Shown here: in pieces, positions 49,801 to 61,822 of the stretch
Layout of the letters: each line of letters begins with the position of its first letter
How positions within the stretch are numbered: position 1 is the stretch's first letter
NCBI GenBank assembly: GCA_034508935.3
Contig: CM067449.1
Location: 39,406,912-39,470,911 of the forward strand
Direction: 5' to 3'
Source of the DNA: Berghia stephanieae
Taxonomy: Eukaryota; Mollusca; Gastropoda; Nudibranchia; Aeolidiidae
Length of the DNA stretch: 64,000 nt
Notes under the pieces: model-generated
Databases searched by the model: none
Told to the model about the DNA's origin: nothing
The model's input: the letters and a program-made list of their open reading frames with translations, nothing else
Program-made: the position numbers and the translations under genes

Positions 49801-51070
49801 GGGGAGGGGGCAAATAACGACCAGATTATTTACACTACACCACAGGGGTCATAATCCGTCATAATATAGAGAGTCCGCTAAGTGTCAAGGATCAACTTGG
49901 AAAACCCGGCAGAAAATAATCCTTTTTATTTTCCACCCGGCGGAGAATAACAAATTTGGTTATTTTCCGCCCGGCGGAGAATAATCACAGATGTTTTTAT
50001 AGATATTTCAAATATCTGTCTGGGGATAACGAAATTTGGCCTCTTGTTCTTTTGTCCTTGTTAAATGTGAGGTAATCTGGTGCCTGGTGATAATGACAGC
50101 CTTATGCTTGTTGGCGCTATAACTATAACTATTTTTTCAGGCAGGCTATTCCATGTCTCAACGATTGGCTGACTAAAGAAATTTTTTCGGATGTTTCCTA
50201 AAGGGCAATTTTGTTTGGCAAGTTTATAACAATGGCCTCTTGTTCTTTTGTCCTTGTTAAATGTGAGGTAATCTGTTGTCTGGGGATAATGACAGCCTTA
50301 TGCTTGTTGGCGCTGTAACTATTTTTTCAGGCAGGCTATTCCATGTCTCAACAATTCGCTGACTAAAGAATTTTTTTCAGATGTTTCCTTAACGTCTACT
50401 TTGTAGAGACGGTTAGTCAATTTATAAGTTTCAATTAGATCTCTGAGTGAGTCTTCTGTACACGAGGCTAGGGAGGTCTTATGCTCTGAGTCTATCTTCG
50501 TAGCTTTAATTGAACTCTCCAAAAACTTTTAGTAAAAGCGAACGGCAATTTCCAGTCATAACTTTCCTATGGGCGAGTTGGGTCGAGTCACAATTTGACT
50601 CCCACTTCTGCTGCTCACTAAACTGCCTAGGGCTAGGGTTACCGTGTACGTAGACAATCCATAATAATTGGGTAGCGAGCTTGTGCAAGACTCACAAATG
50701 ATCCAAAAGAATAAGGTAGAAGTATAATATTGGTTGAGTTACTCTTGTGTTCTGATAGATTATATTATAAACCAATCGTTGACTCACTCACCACTTATAC
50801 TTATTACTCAACTTATTCATTTATTCAATTCCACTTATTTTATTGAACTGAAGACTTAAGTCGAACCGAAGTGGCTATTATCAGGGACAATTAACCCGTA
50901 CAACAATCATCAAACCCATAAAAATTAAGAAATTTAATCACCTGTAAATGTGGTCACCAGTCTCTTTTTTATATATATGAGAGCAAAACATTAAAAAAAT
51001 CAAGTTTAAATGTCTTACCTTTGCCTAACGATCACGTTCACACGAGGAAGATGGAGGCTGAAAACGGTAA
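24539..51070 (-). CDS. NAP1L1: Nucleosome assembly protein 1-like (NAP1L), complete gene, about 401-403 residues
   Basis: Histone H2A-H2B chaperone of the NAP family, shuttling between cytosol and nucleus. Exons in transcript order: 5' UTR ending 51019; 46326-46299 (ATG 46315); 45438-45386; 43765-43648; 41687-41546; 39521-39414; 37430-37340; 37082-37009; 36427-36359; 35677-35538; 32488-32343; 31719-31694; 30566-30447; 30109-30086; 27917-27867; then 26619-26593 or 24571-24539. All phases agree. Landmarks: acidic N-terminus (QVEDVEDVEEIEDHA), QLMKNPGVLAALQDKFSSMI, the dimerisation helix (LPKEVKRRIKALKKLQNEVI), GIPSFWLTIFKNVDMLSDMV, LEFHFEENEHFTDKVLTKRY, GKNITVKQVKKKQKHKGKG, ADSFFNFFNPP, DYEIGHFIKERIVPRAVLFF and an acidic tail. 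Human NAP1L1 is 391 residues. Lineage-level orthology (NAP1L1 or NAP1L4) cannot be fixed; the CKQQ end favours NAP1L1. Confidence 0.96.
26593..26619 (-). CDS. NAP1L1: NAP1L alternative last exon a (basic tail)
   Basis: After TATTTCAG the frame reads RRKPRRKV and stops at TAG (26595-26593), also in phase 0 with exon 27917-27867. It gives a short basic tail instead of the CaaX-type end. It lies about 2 kb closer to the shared exons than exon b. Confidence 0.7.
   Translation of the reverse strand, partial: RRKPRRKV
27380..27617. mobile_element. Short MITE with TGTGACCC ends
   Basis: Starts ATATGTGACCCTTTGCCTC and ends with the inverse of ATGTGACCCATCGCCTC; about 238 bp in the NAP1L intron. A diverged partial relative (TGCCTCAAAATGGCATTATG) is at 43335-43440. 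Confidence 0.6.
28458..28981 (-). mobile_element. SINE family R1, complete copy
   Basis: A 524-bp copy flanked by GGTGAAAACTAA (28446-28457, 28982-28993), so it was retroposed. On the - strand it starts near TGGGTGGGGATCCTGACC and ends with hairpin GGCGCT...AGCGCC (28484-28517) followed by an A/CAAA-rich tail. No clear tRNA boxes were found in the head, so its pol III ancestor is unknown. In a NAP1L intron, same strand as the gene. Confidence 0.8.
29547..29885 (-). mobile_element. SINE family R2, copy 2
   Basis: A 339-bp copy with perfect TTGGACCAAATG duplications (29535-29546, 29886-29897). Almost identical to copies 1 and 3. In a NAP1L intron. Confidence 0.88.
30865..31355 (-). mobile_element. 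SINE family R1, nearly complete copy
   Basis: Hairpin GGCGCT...AGCGCC at 30893-30926 with TTTTGTTTTTAAGGGTTTTG before it, then the R1 body to GAAGACACAGCAAGTA. Flanking duplication is imperfect (around TGTTGTTGG and TGCTGTTGG). In a NAP1L intron. Confidence 0.75.
31490..31540 (-). mobile_element. SINE family D tail fragment
   Basis: ATTGAGCTTTTAAATAGCGC followed by AATATCCACTAAACGTGC matches the tail of the 3040-3300 SINE. Confidence 0.45.
32343..32488 (-). CDS. NAP1L1: NAP1L exon with a GC donor splice site
   Basis: Encodes STINWNKGKNITVK through ADSFFNFFNPPT, the conserved core strand region and nuclear-localisation-like KKKQKHKGKG. The exon ends CCAACAG followed by GCAAGT (donor at 32342-32337), a GC-AG intron. 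Joining to 31719 restores codon GTG and gives PPT-V-PEGSESEM, matching the family's PPEVPESGD. Confidence 0.92.
32560..32720 (-). mobile_element. SINE family R1, old partial copy
   Basis: A degraded hairpin (GAAGCTTTGTAACACGATAA then GGTCATTTCAGCGCC) and GAAGATGATAGAGGG match the R1 3' third. Truncated. Confidence 0.6.
32990..33205. repeat. ATT and AGT trinucleotide microsatellite
   Basis: A run of ATT units followed by about 55 AGT units with few interruptions. The apparent poly-valine reading frame here is an artefact of the repeat. Confidence 0.95.
33906..34240 (-). mobile_element. SINE family R2, copy 3
   Basis: A 335-bp copy with perfect TTGAAGGATGTGT duplications (33893-33905, 34241-34253). 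Almost identical to the other two copies. In the NAP1L intron between exons 35677-35538 and 32488-32343. Confidence 0.88.
34315..34590. repeat. GAA/GAT trinucleotide microsatellite
   Basis: About 90 GAA-type units, the first half with regular GATGAAGAA interruptions. Long poly-Glu, poly-Lys and poly-Leu frames here on both strands are artefacts. In a NAP1L intron. Confidence 0.95.
35820..36200 (-). mobile_element. Possible diverged SINE family R1 copy
   Basis: TGAGACCACTTAAAGTCTTA and GATCACCAAAAAGGACACTC loosely follow the R1 body (TGAGATCACCTAAAAGTCTC). Weak but co-linear. Confidence 0.35.
37640..37845 (+). mobile_element. LINE 3'-UTR remnant with ATT tail
   Basis: ATTGCAATTGTTTTGGAC followed by ATTAATAAAGATTATT and an ATT array is the usual form of a CR1-like LINE 3' end. 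No coding part is left. Confidence 0.5.
37846..39413. other. NAP1L intron with nothing recognisable
   Basis: AT-rich sequence with a C run at 38110-38127. No exon, RNA gene or clear element was recognised. Confidence 0.5.
40055..40305 (+). mobile_element. tRNA-derived SINE, family D, copy 2
   Basis: Head GACTATGTAGTCTAGTGGTA and CTTTCGGATCGGAAG, body TTGAGTCCTTGGAAAAGGCT and GTGTAAAATGAGTACTTGG, tail AAGCGCTTTGAGCA. Same order as at 56110-56400; the B box is lost here. In a NAP1L intron, opposite to the gene. Confidence 0.7.
42091..43330 (-). mobile_element. 1.24-kb terminal-inverted-repeat transposon, copy 2
   Basis: Same element as 21678-22924, with ends TAGACCTGTAAAT and ATTTACAGGTCTA flanked by ATTTTG (42085-42090, 43331-43336). 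Small indels break the open frame seen in copy 1. In the NAP1L intron between exons 43765-43648 and 41687-41546. Confidence 0.75.
44440..44945. repeat. GGT/AGT-rich minisatellite
   Basis: Imperfect units around GTGGTGGTTGTAGTAGTGG and GATAGGGATGATGATGTGG. It is the reverse-strand counterpart of the array at the left edge of the window. The His/Thr-rich reading frame here is an artefact. Confidence 0.9.
47848..47931 (+). tRNA. tRNA-like sequence, class II (Leu/Ser-type), probably a pseudogene
   Basis: It has a good A box (TGGCCGAATGG), a perfect B box (GGTTCGAATCC), a small variable arm (AAT-TGAC-ATT) and a T7 terminator immediately downstream. The acceptor stem pairs at only five of seven positions (GGTGTCA with TTCCGCC), the T stem is weak and the anticodon loop comes out as eight bases, so no anticodon is assigned. 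Promoter elements look intact but the fold is poor. It could also be the head of an unrecognised SINE. Confidence 0.5.
49381..49985. repeat. Dispersed GC-core palindromes
   Basis: At least four copies of a hairpin-forming motif such as TATTTTCCGCCGGGCGGAGA then ATA (49383-49407, 49418-49443, 49928-49950, 49958-49984), with a partial one at 49453. A G run of more than 20 bases at 49780-49803 lies between the two clusters. Confidence 0.8.
50037..50525 (-). mobile_element. LINE reverse-transcriptase C-terminal fragment with duplicated 3' end
   Basis: On the - strand LRDLIETYKLTNRLYKVDV is followed in another frame by FFSQRIVETWNSLPEKIV, the usual C-terminus of CR1/jockey LINEs. The last part, about 155 bp, is repeated in tandem with a 196-bp offset (50233-50392 and 50037-50200); the second copy reads FFSQPIVETWNSLP. 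Dead fragment. Confidence 0.75.
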
Positions 51071-51135
51071 AGGAATGACACACTGCTTTTCATTGGCTAT
51101 CTAATATTTTACGTTACAGCTTACACCAATCAGAT
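51071..51135 (-). promoter_or_regulatory. Putative NAP1L core promoter with two CCAAT boxes
   Basis: Upstream of the noncoding exon the - strand has GATAGCCAATG (51092-51100), and the + strand has ACACCAATCAG (51124-51133). Paired CCAAT boxes in opposite orientation suggest NF-Y binding. The exact start site is not visible. Confidence 0.4.
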
Positions 51136-53850
<2,715 letters not shown>

Positions 53851-53859
53851 CGAATTGTC

Positions 53860-56108
53860 AGAAACTTTAACCCAACTATAACAGGGTAAAAGTGGCACCA
53901 GACGACTTATGTCTTTGGGGAAACTATCTAACTCCTATTCAATTTGTCTATTCATATTTGTCACTTCTCCTACATAGACGCCACACACACGAGTCAAATC
54001 CGTTCTCCTCCACAGCTGTGCAATATGGGGAATGACAAAATCCGACGAATATCAACAGGACACCTACTATCGTAAACAACTTAGAAAAGTAGGAACTGGG
54101 AATATATTCCATATAAAAATAAACAAACCTCCTCTTCTAGTCAGCTGATCCTCGTAGGACGTTGCTTCCCGAACTTTCTTGCGAAACAGATTACGATTTT
54201 CCGCCAGTCTACTTGCTTGTGTTGTTGTCATTCCCAGCCATTCACATATACCTTGTTCCCAGCTTCTTGTTGGTCTACCTCTTCCTCTCTTGCCGTCTAC
54301 CCTTGTCTGCAGAATGTGCTTTTCTAATGATTCGTGGCGAGTCGTGTGGCCAAAATAGTTCAGTTTCAATTTCTTTACAGTTTGAAGAAGAATTGGTGAT
54401 TTTATTCCGATCCTTCTCAGGACTTCTTTGTTTTTTCTGTCCATGATATTCTGAGTATTTTTCTGTAGCATGCCATTTCAAAAGCTGTGATCTTTGTGCT
54501 CTCTGCTTTGCTGATAGTCCACGCTTCGCATCCATTTTGTTGCAGTTGGGAAAACAACACTTTTGAGGATTTTGATTTTTGTTTGAATGCACTGCCCTTT
54601 CCAGATATTATTCATCTTTTCTAGCTTTGATCTTGCCATTGCTAGTCTCCTCCTGATCTCTGGGGCCGATTTCCCGTTGTACTCAATCCTGGCTCCAAGA
54701 TATTCAAAAATCTTTACTCTTTCTATTTCTTCTCCATTGATTTTTATGATGGCATCTGTTTTGCACTTGTCAGTATTCATGATTTTAGTCTTCTTTATAT
54801 TCAGCTTAAGGCCTTGGTCTCGCTCTGTGTGCTGTGTTCCTTTACAGATGTTATAAGATTCTCTAGTCCCCCCGGTGTTGTGGACAATAGTGCAGTAGCG
54901 TCTGCGTACCTCAGATCTTTTATGGGTAGACCTTGCATTTTAGGTTCGTTGTAATTACTTCTCCTGACATCGTTTTCCACATCTCGCATTATACCTTCAG
55001 TGTAACTGCTGAACAAATGGGGTGATAGAATACATCCCTGTCTTACTCCTTTTGTAACATTGAACCATTCTGTTGTTCCGCTTTCTAGTTGTACCGCTGA
55101 TTGTTGGTTCTCATAGAGGGATCATATCAGGTTTCTAATTCTAGGATCAAAGTTCATCCCAGGAGAGTTTCCCATAGTTTCTCATGATTAACACAATCAA
55201 AAGCTTTCGAATAGTCTATAAAACAAGTGTGGAGACCTGAATTTACTTCTCGATGCTTCTGAATAATTTGACGCAAATTGAATATGTGGTCTCTTGTCCC
55301 TCTGTTTTTTCTAAAACCTGCCTGAGTGTTACTGACTTCTTCTTCCAGTTTACGTTCAATCCTTTTCATGATAATTTTTAGAAGGATTTTGCTTGCATGA
55401 CTGATGAGTGATATTGTTCGGTAGTTGGAGCATAGTTGTAAGTCTCCTTTCTTAGGCAATGGTATAAAAATTGCTCTCCTCCAATCTGAGGGCCAAATTT
55501 CTTTCTCCCAAATTTTCGTACAAAGTCTTAAATATACTTCAACTCCTTCATCTTCGCTTGCTTTTATCATCTCAGCTTGAATGTTGTCACAACCTGGACT
55601 GTTCCCATCTTTAAGTGATTTAATTGCCCATTCTATTTCAGATTTTAGAGGTGGTAAGCTAGATTCTTCGTTTTCATTTTGCCTGTTGTTTTGCAAACGT
55701 TGGGTTTCGTTTATTTGGTCTTCTGTGTAATATCTTCACAATAATAAACAAACCACTGTACCAAAAAATGTAACGAAACACCGATCTATTTTCAAATACT
55801 TAAAGCCATGTGGAGCCTATTTATACATCCTGAGACGAGATCCAGAAAAACCAGCAAATAAATCTACATAAAATATATGTCATTCTCTTTCACCAATTTT
55901 GGGACCGAAACACAAAGGACGCCCAATCATCTCACTGCCAATAACACTCAACAATGATCTCAAAAGATTGCCAAACATCAACCCCCGCTTAACACCAACT
56001 ATTGACCTAAACAACGTCGGAGACATGGCATCAAACATACGAGAATGGATTTTCCTCTGCACAAAAATAATGAAGAAATCGGTCGACTGTACCAGCGAAC
56101 AGATTTAA
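53860..56108 (+). mobile_element. LINE C-terminal fragment, split by an RTE-like LINE
   Basis: The + strand left part reads VLLHSCAIWGMTKSDEYQQD and YYRKQLRKV (about 53990-54090). The right part (55753-56108) reads YILRRDPEKPANKS and KHKGRPIISLPITLNNDL. Both fit the C-terminus of a non-LTR element (LRRD..PA, then RGR..TLP..L..DL). The two parts are separated by the insertion at 54129-55737. Frames are broken, so the clade is uncertain. Confidence 0.6.
54129..55737 (-). mobile_element. RTE-like LINE, 5' truncated
   Basis: On the - strand: LKDGNSPGCDNIQAEMIKAS, WRRAIFIPLPKKGDLQLCSN, NTQAGFRKNRGTRDHIFNL and CFIDYSKAFDCVNHEKLW (55696-55154). Then come YADATALLSTTPGGLENLI (YADD-like box, now YADA), IFEYLGARIEYNGKSAPEIR and the C-terminal VDGKRGRGRPTRSWEQGI. 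Flanked by AATAAACAAACC on both sides (about 54117-54128 and 55738-55752). Two or more frame breaks. Similarity is to RTE-type elements; the clade name is my reading of the motifs. Confidence 0.85.
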
Positions 56109-56109
56109 T

Positions 56110-56400
56110 CAAGTGCGGTTATGTGGTCTTGTGGTAGGACACTCGCTTTCGGATAGGAAGGTCCGAGGTTCGAGCCTCGCTCGGCGCATAGTTGAGTCCT
56201 TGGAAAAGGCTCTTTACTCAAATTCGTCATAATCAGGTGCAAAATGAGTACCAGGCCGCTGACTGCGTTGTCTCTGTGGAAAAAAAAAATGTAATATCGC
56301 CTAACAGGCACCACACCTCGTTCTATATATTACGTGTTGCTGTTGAGCACGTTTAGTGAGTATTGCGCTATAAATGCTCTTAGAGTAAATAAATTTAATT
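56110..56400 (+). mobile_element. tRNA-derived SINE, family D, copy 3 (best preserved)
   Basis: A box TGGTCTTGTGGTAGGACAC, B box GAGGTTCGAGCCTCG, body GTTGAGTCCTTGGAAAAGGC and GTGCAAAATGAGTACCAGG, tail GCGCTATAAATGCTC. The tail resembles the 3' end of the L2-like LINE at 11450-15545 (GCGCTATATAAG), suggesting the LINE partner. Confidence 0.8.
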
Positions 56401-56444
56401 CATTACACCTATTGTAAATACAATTTCTTAAATTGCGCCCAATA

Positions 56445-56485
<41 letters not shown>

Positions 56486-56545
56486 TAATAATAATAATAA
56501 TAATAAATAATAATAATAATAATAATAATAAATAATAAACTAAAT
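56445..56545. repeat. AAT microsatellite
   Basis: Array of AAT/TAA units with small interruptions. Confidence 0.9.
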
Positions 56546-57277
56546 AAATAGATAAAATTTAAAAGAATAAGAAAAAGAATTTCCTATCATTATAATTCTA
56601 AATTCAATTTTTAGCTTCTATATCATCCAGGCAGAATACCGTTTTTGAGACAGCGGATAAAATGATATTATAGGCGATCATCACTCCTGTAACGAACCAG
56701 ACTGTTTGGGGAAAACGTGTATAGGGATCTCGTACTAACAACTTGCAAATTAAGTAAGTAGACTACCTCTTGAAGAGGCATTCTAAACCACGAAATATGT
56801 GTGCTTCGTTGGGTTTGTCACAGAAATAGATAAAAATTGTTTAATTTAAGATACAGAATGCGCATTGGACATTATTTTTTTCTCTTTTTGATCAAACGCT
56901 TCCTTTTGGGAGAATAATACGTCCGTGCAAATAAAGGCGTGCCATTATAGGAGAGGAAAGGAAAAAAAAAATATCGCAATGACATAACTTTTGTAAATTC
57001 AGCATAACCGTTATCTTGACTTAAAGATGACTTTATTATCTTCAGATTTACAAGCAAAAAGAAGCTTTTGAAAAAACATCTCTTTTGTATAATATATAAT
57101 CACAAAGTACAATACAATACACACATCCAACATGCGATCATTCACCTCTTTGTTGCTGATAACGGGAATGTCAGAAAACACAAAATGCCATGTCTATGGT
57201 TTTTGGGTATGACAGAAAATCATGTGTGATATGACGACACGACTAAAGAACTAAATGGATTAAATATAAAGAGGCAG

Positions 57278-57345
57278 CGTGGCTCATCCGTACTGTCTTT
57301 GCTTCGTACGTAAGGTACCGAGTTCGTATTGATGCTTTGCGCTCA
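57278..57345 (+). mobile_element. tRNA-derived SINE head, family E, copy 2
   Basis: GGCAGCGTGGCTCATCCGTA then GTAAGGTACCGAGTTCGTAT, as at 13015-13090. Confidence 0.5.
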
Positions 57346-58065
57346 GCCAAAAATAAAAATAAAAAAGAAAAGAAAAAAGAGACAACCTCCTCCTTGCCCC
57401 CCCCCCCCCCCCCCCTCTATTCCGCTTGCCATCGCAGGCAACCTTCATGCAGATATTTTCTATTGAATCGTGTCTTTTGATGTGGCCAAAAAATGGTAGC
57501 TTCGATTTCTTGATGGTTGACATGAACTGACAATCTTTAAGGCCTATCCTCCTCAAGACGCAGATGTTTGATATCTTGGCTGTCCAAGATTATTAGGATC
57601 CTTCTGCAGCACATCTCTATTATACATAATGTATTTATTCTCTTTTCAACTGCTTTGCTGTTGTCCATGATTCCCAGTCATATGGGAATATATGCAAGTT
57701 TCTATGACTCTAGGAGTTCTCCCTGCCACTTCCAGATCGGGGACATGGCGGATGGAATAGCTGACGCATGTGGCAATCTGCATCTTATAACTGGACTTGA
57801 CTTGCCATCTGCCTCCGTTCTTGAGCCAAGAGAAATACAGTTTTCTACATTTTCCAGTTGTTTCCCGCCGCCGTTGAGCGAGGGCTCTTGTCGAGGTCCA
57901 TGATTTTGATTTTCTTTGCAATAAATCACCCCCCCCCCCCCCCCCCCCCCCCCTAATCTTCGCTGCTATCAAATTGATGAGTCCTTTCGGGGATTGGGTC
58001 ATCAGAACAGTCAGCTGCGTAGCGCTGCAATACATGTCAATGCCCAGGATCTGGATGCCATCAAA
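57345..58065 (-). mobile_element. Second, degraded copy of the RTE-like LINE 3' part
   Basis: On the - strand pieces align in order with the element at 54129-55737: YCSATQLTVLMTQSPKGLIN (against YADATALLSTTPGGLEN), YFSWLKNGGRWQVKSS, FMSTIKKSKLPFFGHIKRHD and VACDGKRNRGG. Frames are scrambled and C/G runs are inserted (57397-57413, 57930-57952). Confidence 0.7.
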
Positions 58066-58523
58066 TTTTAAACAACTTTTTTCTCGCGATTTATTGATTA
58101 ATGAGAAAAATACTAAGAAATAAGAAAATAGGGTCTTCTTCTCTTTTACTACTTTTCTTCTCATTTATTGCACAATAACTCTTCCTTTTAGTCGTTTCTG
58201 TTTGAAGTTTAAAATAAGGAATGACTATGGCTACGATTACGAAGTGAATTTTTATTTCATAACCAGGCCGACAGATGAAGTCGTTGGTAATTAACTACTA
58301 TTTCGGTAATATAATTCTAAATAAACATTCTAAATTTTTATATCACTTTGAATACATAAAAAATAGGATAAAGTTTATTATGCAATCTGTCATTCATAGT
58401 TTATTAGTAACTACCACTGAGGTCTTACATCACGCTCTCATTATTTTACGTAGTCGATACTTCAGATCCCAGAATTCCTTAAGAACACCGAATGTTCGCT
58501 TAGTAGATTTCCGGTCTACTTAG

Positions 58524-58548
58524 CTTCCTTTTTCCATACGAAGTCAAC
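58524..58548 (+). promoter_or_regulatory. RPS13: Putative TOP start and 5' UTR of RPS13
   Basis: The 25 bases before the ATG begin CTTCCTTTTTCC, a C followed by an unbroken pyrimidine tract. This is the terminal oligopyrimidine form of ribosomal protein mRNAs and would place translation under mTOR/LARP1 control. The start site is inferred from the motif. Confidence 0.65.
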
Positions 58549-61500
58549 ATGGGGCGCATGCACTCAGCAGGGTATTTATGTTTAAATTTATTTTTCTTTG
58601 TTACCTCCTCAATTTTTGTAATGTTTTGTATAAAAAATTGGAGAGGAAGTGATTGGTTTTGAAATCCTCGAGATATAATTATATATATTTCAAAGATGAT
58701 ATAGCATTTGGGTCTAGAGTCTCAAGTCTGGTTGAGACAAGTTGCCGGAGCACGAGAGTGAGAGATAAATGGTGGATTTATGTGACAAATTTTCATTAAG
58801 ATTATAGAGTATTTCTGCAACTTTCACTGACATTATTGCACTCTGATTCTTGACTACAAACTGAAGACAAAAGCGTCTGAGTCTGAGAGCCTTCCCACTG
58901 ATTTCCACTACTTCCAGTTCCATGCAGTGAGGCAGGGTCCTCATCAAACTCAAAACTCCAAATAAAGGGAAGCAATCACAAGTGTTCATAAAAATAAAAG
59001 TAAGATAAAGAGTTTTAAAAAACCTGGGATTTATTCACTTGAACCGTTAGTCGTAGAGAAACAAATGCGGTATAAAATTTTATCTTTTCCCACCTGATTA
59101 ACTGATTGGGTCAAATTAAGTAGGCACTTTGACTTTGATTAGGTACTTTGGTAAACGTCCATTTGGCCATCCAGCAGGGAGCCGATAAATGGCCTAGTGG
59201 CTGTGACCCGATTTTTTGGACTTTTGAGTGATGGGTCTCAGAAAAAGTTCCATAGATTTTTTGTTTATGGATGGATTTTAATGATTGATGTCTTATTTTC
59301 TTCAGGAGAAATTACTCTATCGTTTGGTGTAGTTTATTTTAAAATCAATGACAATTTAGTATAACTTTTGATTATGGATAAAATATGGTATAATTTAGCT
59401 TTGGATAATTAAAAGATTAGAACTTGGTAAATCAAAATTTCATGCTGGCACGTTTATTTAACATCTTAACTTTTTTATAAAATTAAATTCAGGGCAAAGT
59501 TGTATACCGCATCCATGAAATTCGTTCCAGTAAAATCCTTACTCAAATCTTAGCGGCCATTTTAGACCAGTTTTGAAATCCAAATGGTGGTTACTACCGG
59601 AAATGCAACAATTTTCAGGTCACAAAGTCCGTCAGTAAATAACAAAGGCAAATAGAAGACCATTTTTCAGCCTTTAAACTGACATAACTTTTTTTCTGCT
59701 TATCTGATTTTCACAATTTTGGTATCATTAGAATCGTGTTGAAAAGCACTTTAAAATGATATAGGTTTCATTGAGCTCGATCCAATTTGAATTTTTTACC
59801 AAAGTACCTACTTTGATAGCTCCAGAGACCAGTGGCCGCCGATAGGCTCGCTGTACTGTACTGTGTAGTCATGCAGATGATGAAGTAAAAAATGATCAAT
59901 TTTTGAATTAAAAGAACTTTTAGAATTATGGATACATTTTCATTACACTACACTTGATAATAGACAGATGGGGGCTAGACAGACAGACAATTCATTGAAG
60001 ATCTCAGATCTCTGCTAGGTTTCAATTTTTGCCGTTGAATTTGAATACATGAGATCAAGCAAAGTAATTATGACTGGAAAACTTATTTTGTATTCATTGA
60101 AGTCCAATTCACATTGCTATACTATACAACTCTACTGCGACAACATGAGAAATTGTTCTTTGATCAGGTTAAATTTACCTCATCATTGCATTGTTAATGG
60201 TTCTTTTGTTGTATTTTGTATTTTTCAGAAAGGGTATATCCCGCAGTACTTTGCCTTACAGACGAAGTGTTCCAACTGTAAGTTTTAAGCAGTTTTTTAT
60301 AATTTTTATGACCTTTGTAAATTTTTGAGTCCAACAGACATGCAGATATTCTTGATGGGTTCTGGTCATGAAATTCACTTTGTGGAATTGGCCAATTTGA
60401 ACAATTTCTGCACATTGTGCTGTTCCAATTAAGTGGCTTGCACTGTATTTGATAGCACCGTCATTGCTTTATTGTCATATTTGTTAATTCATAACTTGAA
60501 TATTAAAAAAAACATAATTAAGGCTTAATCTTGAGCTTAAGTAATGCCCATATTGATGTATTCACTTCTTCAAATGGGGATTCCCTGTTATTATCTTTGA
60601 TTTATTCAAATGTTCTTTTGTCGTAGGTCAGTCTGCAATTAAACCGGGTTTATATGCCAAAATATTTATTCTTTATGGTTGTAATAGATTTCTATGTCCG
60701 AAACATTTTAGTCTATTTTGATTTTATTGGGGCACAAAGTTCAAAACCGAACAATTACTATTTAATTTCTCTGGTGTTTTTTTTTTTTTCTACAATAAAA
60801 TGAAAAATTATTTACTTTCAGTGGCTGAAATTGACAGCTGAGGATGTTGAAGAACAAATCTACAAGCTGGCCAGGAAGGGTTTAACTCCATCCCAAATCG
60901 GTATGTGGTAGATTTCAGATTCTTTTCAGGAGTTGTTAGGTTTTACTCTAATCTGACATCACATTTGGTCATTTTCATCAAGAGAACAAAATAAATTCTT
61001 TTATAAGGGACTTTGCTTGTTTACAAAATACACTCAAGCACGGGTTCCTCAAACTCCCCAGGACATATAAAACAAAAGTTTGAGGAAACCGTGTCATGCC
61101 ATGATTTGATGAGAATTGGAGAGAGCATGGCTCAGTGGTATTGCATTTGTTTCACACCAGAAAGGTACCCTGTTCTATTTTCCGCTTCCTTACTTGGTCT
61201 TGAGCAAGTCACATATTCCTAGCTTTGTTTTGCGGCTAATCCCTTTTTGGAATAGACCTTAAGACAAAATTCCTTTGGGTGGATAATAATATTTATTTAC
61301 TTTATTGGTATGTTGAAGAAGATTATAAATACATGGCATGTTACTTGGGGTGGGGGGTTTGCTGTGTCACAACATATATTTGCCATCAATTAGCAAATCA
61401 TGATGTACAGCATTGAAATGGGAACCAGTAGCGAAGTTTTAAAAATAAGCAGAAAGTTGTCAGTTATGCAAAAGGGAAATGGATTGTGTCAGTGGCTGCG

Positions 61501-61822
61501 TATATCTGCATTAATTATACTGTATAAGCACACCTGCAATTTTTCACTGTTTCAGTAGAAACACAATAGACATATACGTAGCTGCCAATGTCACAATATA
61601 CATACCTGCTGAATCTTACGAATTTAATTTTTCTTTCCCTACTTAATCACAGGTGTTATCTTGAGAGATTCTCACGGTGTAGCTCAGGTCAAGTATGTGA
61701 CAGGCAATAAAATTCTTCGTATCTTGAAGAAGAAGGGTCTTGCTACTACCTTGCCTGAAGATCTGTATTGCTTGATCAGAAAGGCTGTCTCCATCCGCAA
61801 ACACTTGGAAAAGAACAGGAAG
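58524..61822 (+). CDS. RPS13: 40S ribosomal protein S13 (uS15), exons 1-4; last exon beyond the window
   Basis: Small-subunit ribosomal protein bound to 18S rRNA. Exons 58549-58571 (from the ATG), 60229-60277, 60822-60900 and 61653-61822 join in phase. They encode [20 protein letters not shown], then [71 protein letters not shown] and [16 protein letters not shown]. This is 107 of the usual 151 residues and nearly identical to the human protein. The remaining 44 residues (from DKDAKFRL in human) are not found before base 64000, so intron 4 exceeds 2.1 kb. The first exon is tiny, as in other animal RPS13 genes. Intron 4 holds snoRNA candidates, which agrees with RPS13 being a snoRNA host in vertebrates. 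Confidence 0.98.
59140..59810. mobile_element. Possible MITE in RPS13 intron 1
   Basis: TAGGTACTTTGGTAAA at 59140-59155 is repeated inverted as TTTACCAAAGTACCTA at 59795-59810. No coding sequence between. No clear target duplication was resolved. Confidence 0.45.
61115..61300 (+). mobile_element. tRNA-derived SINE, family E, copy 3
   Basis: GAGCATGGCTCAGTGGTATT then CCAGAAAGGTACCCTG resemble the heads at 13015 and 57278, followed by GGTCTTGAGCAAGTCACAT. In RPS13 intron 3. Confidence 0.5.

Larger units (their letters stand above)
46327..51018 (-). other. NAP1L intron 1
   Basis: Intron between the noncoding first exon (donor AAAG then GTAAGA) and the ATG exon (acceptor CTGTTCAG). It contains a tRNA-like sequence (47848-47931), GC-rich palindromic repeats (49381-49985) and a LINE end (50037-50525). 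Nothing else is recognisable in 46330-47840 or 48030-49370. Confidence 0.8.

Noticed and set aside
59870-59960. C-box-like GATGATGAAG in RPS13 intron 1
   Set aside because: No D box within a normal snoRNA length.
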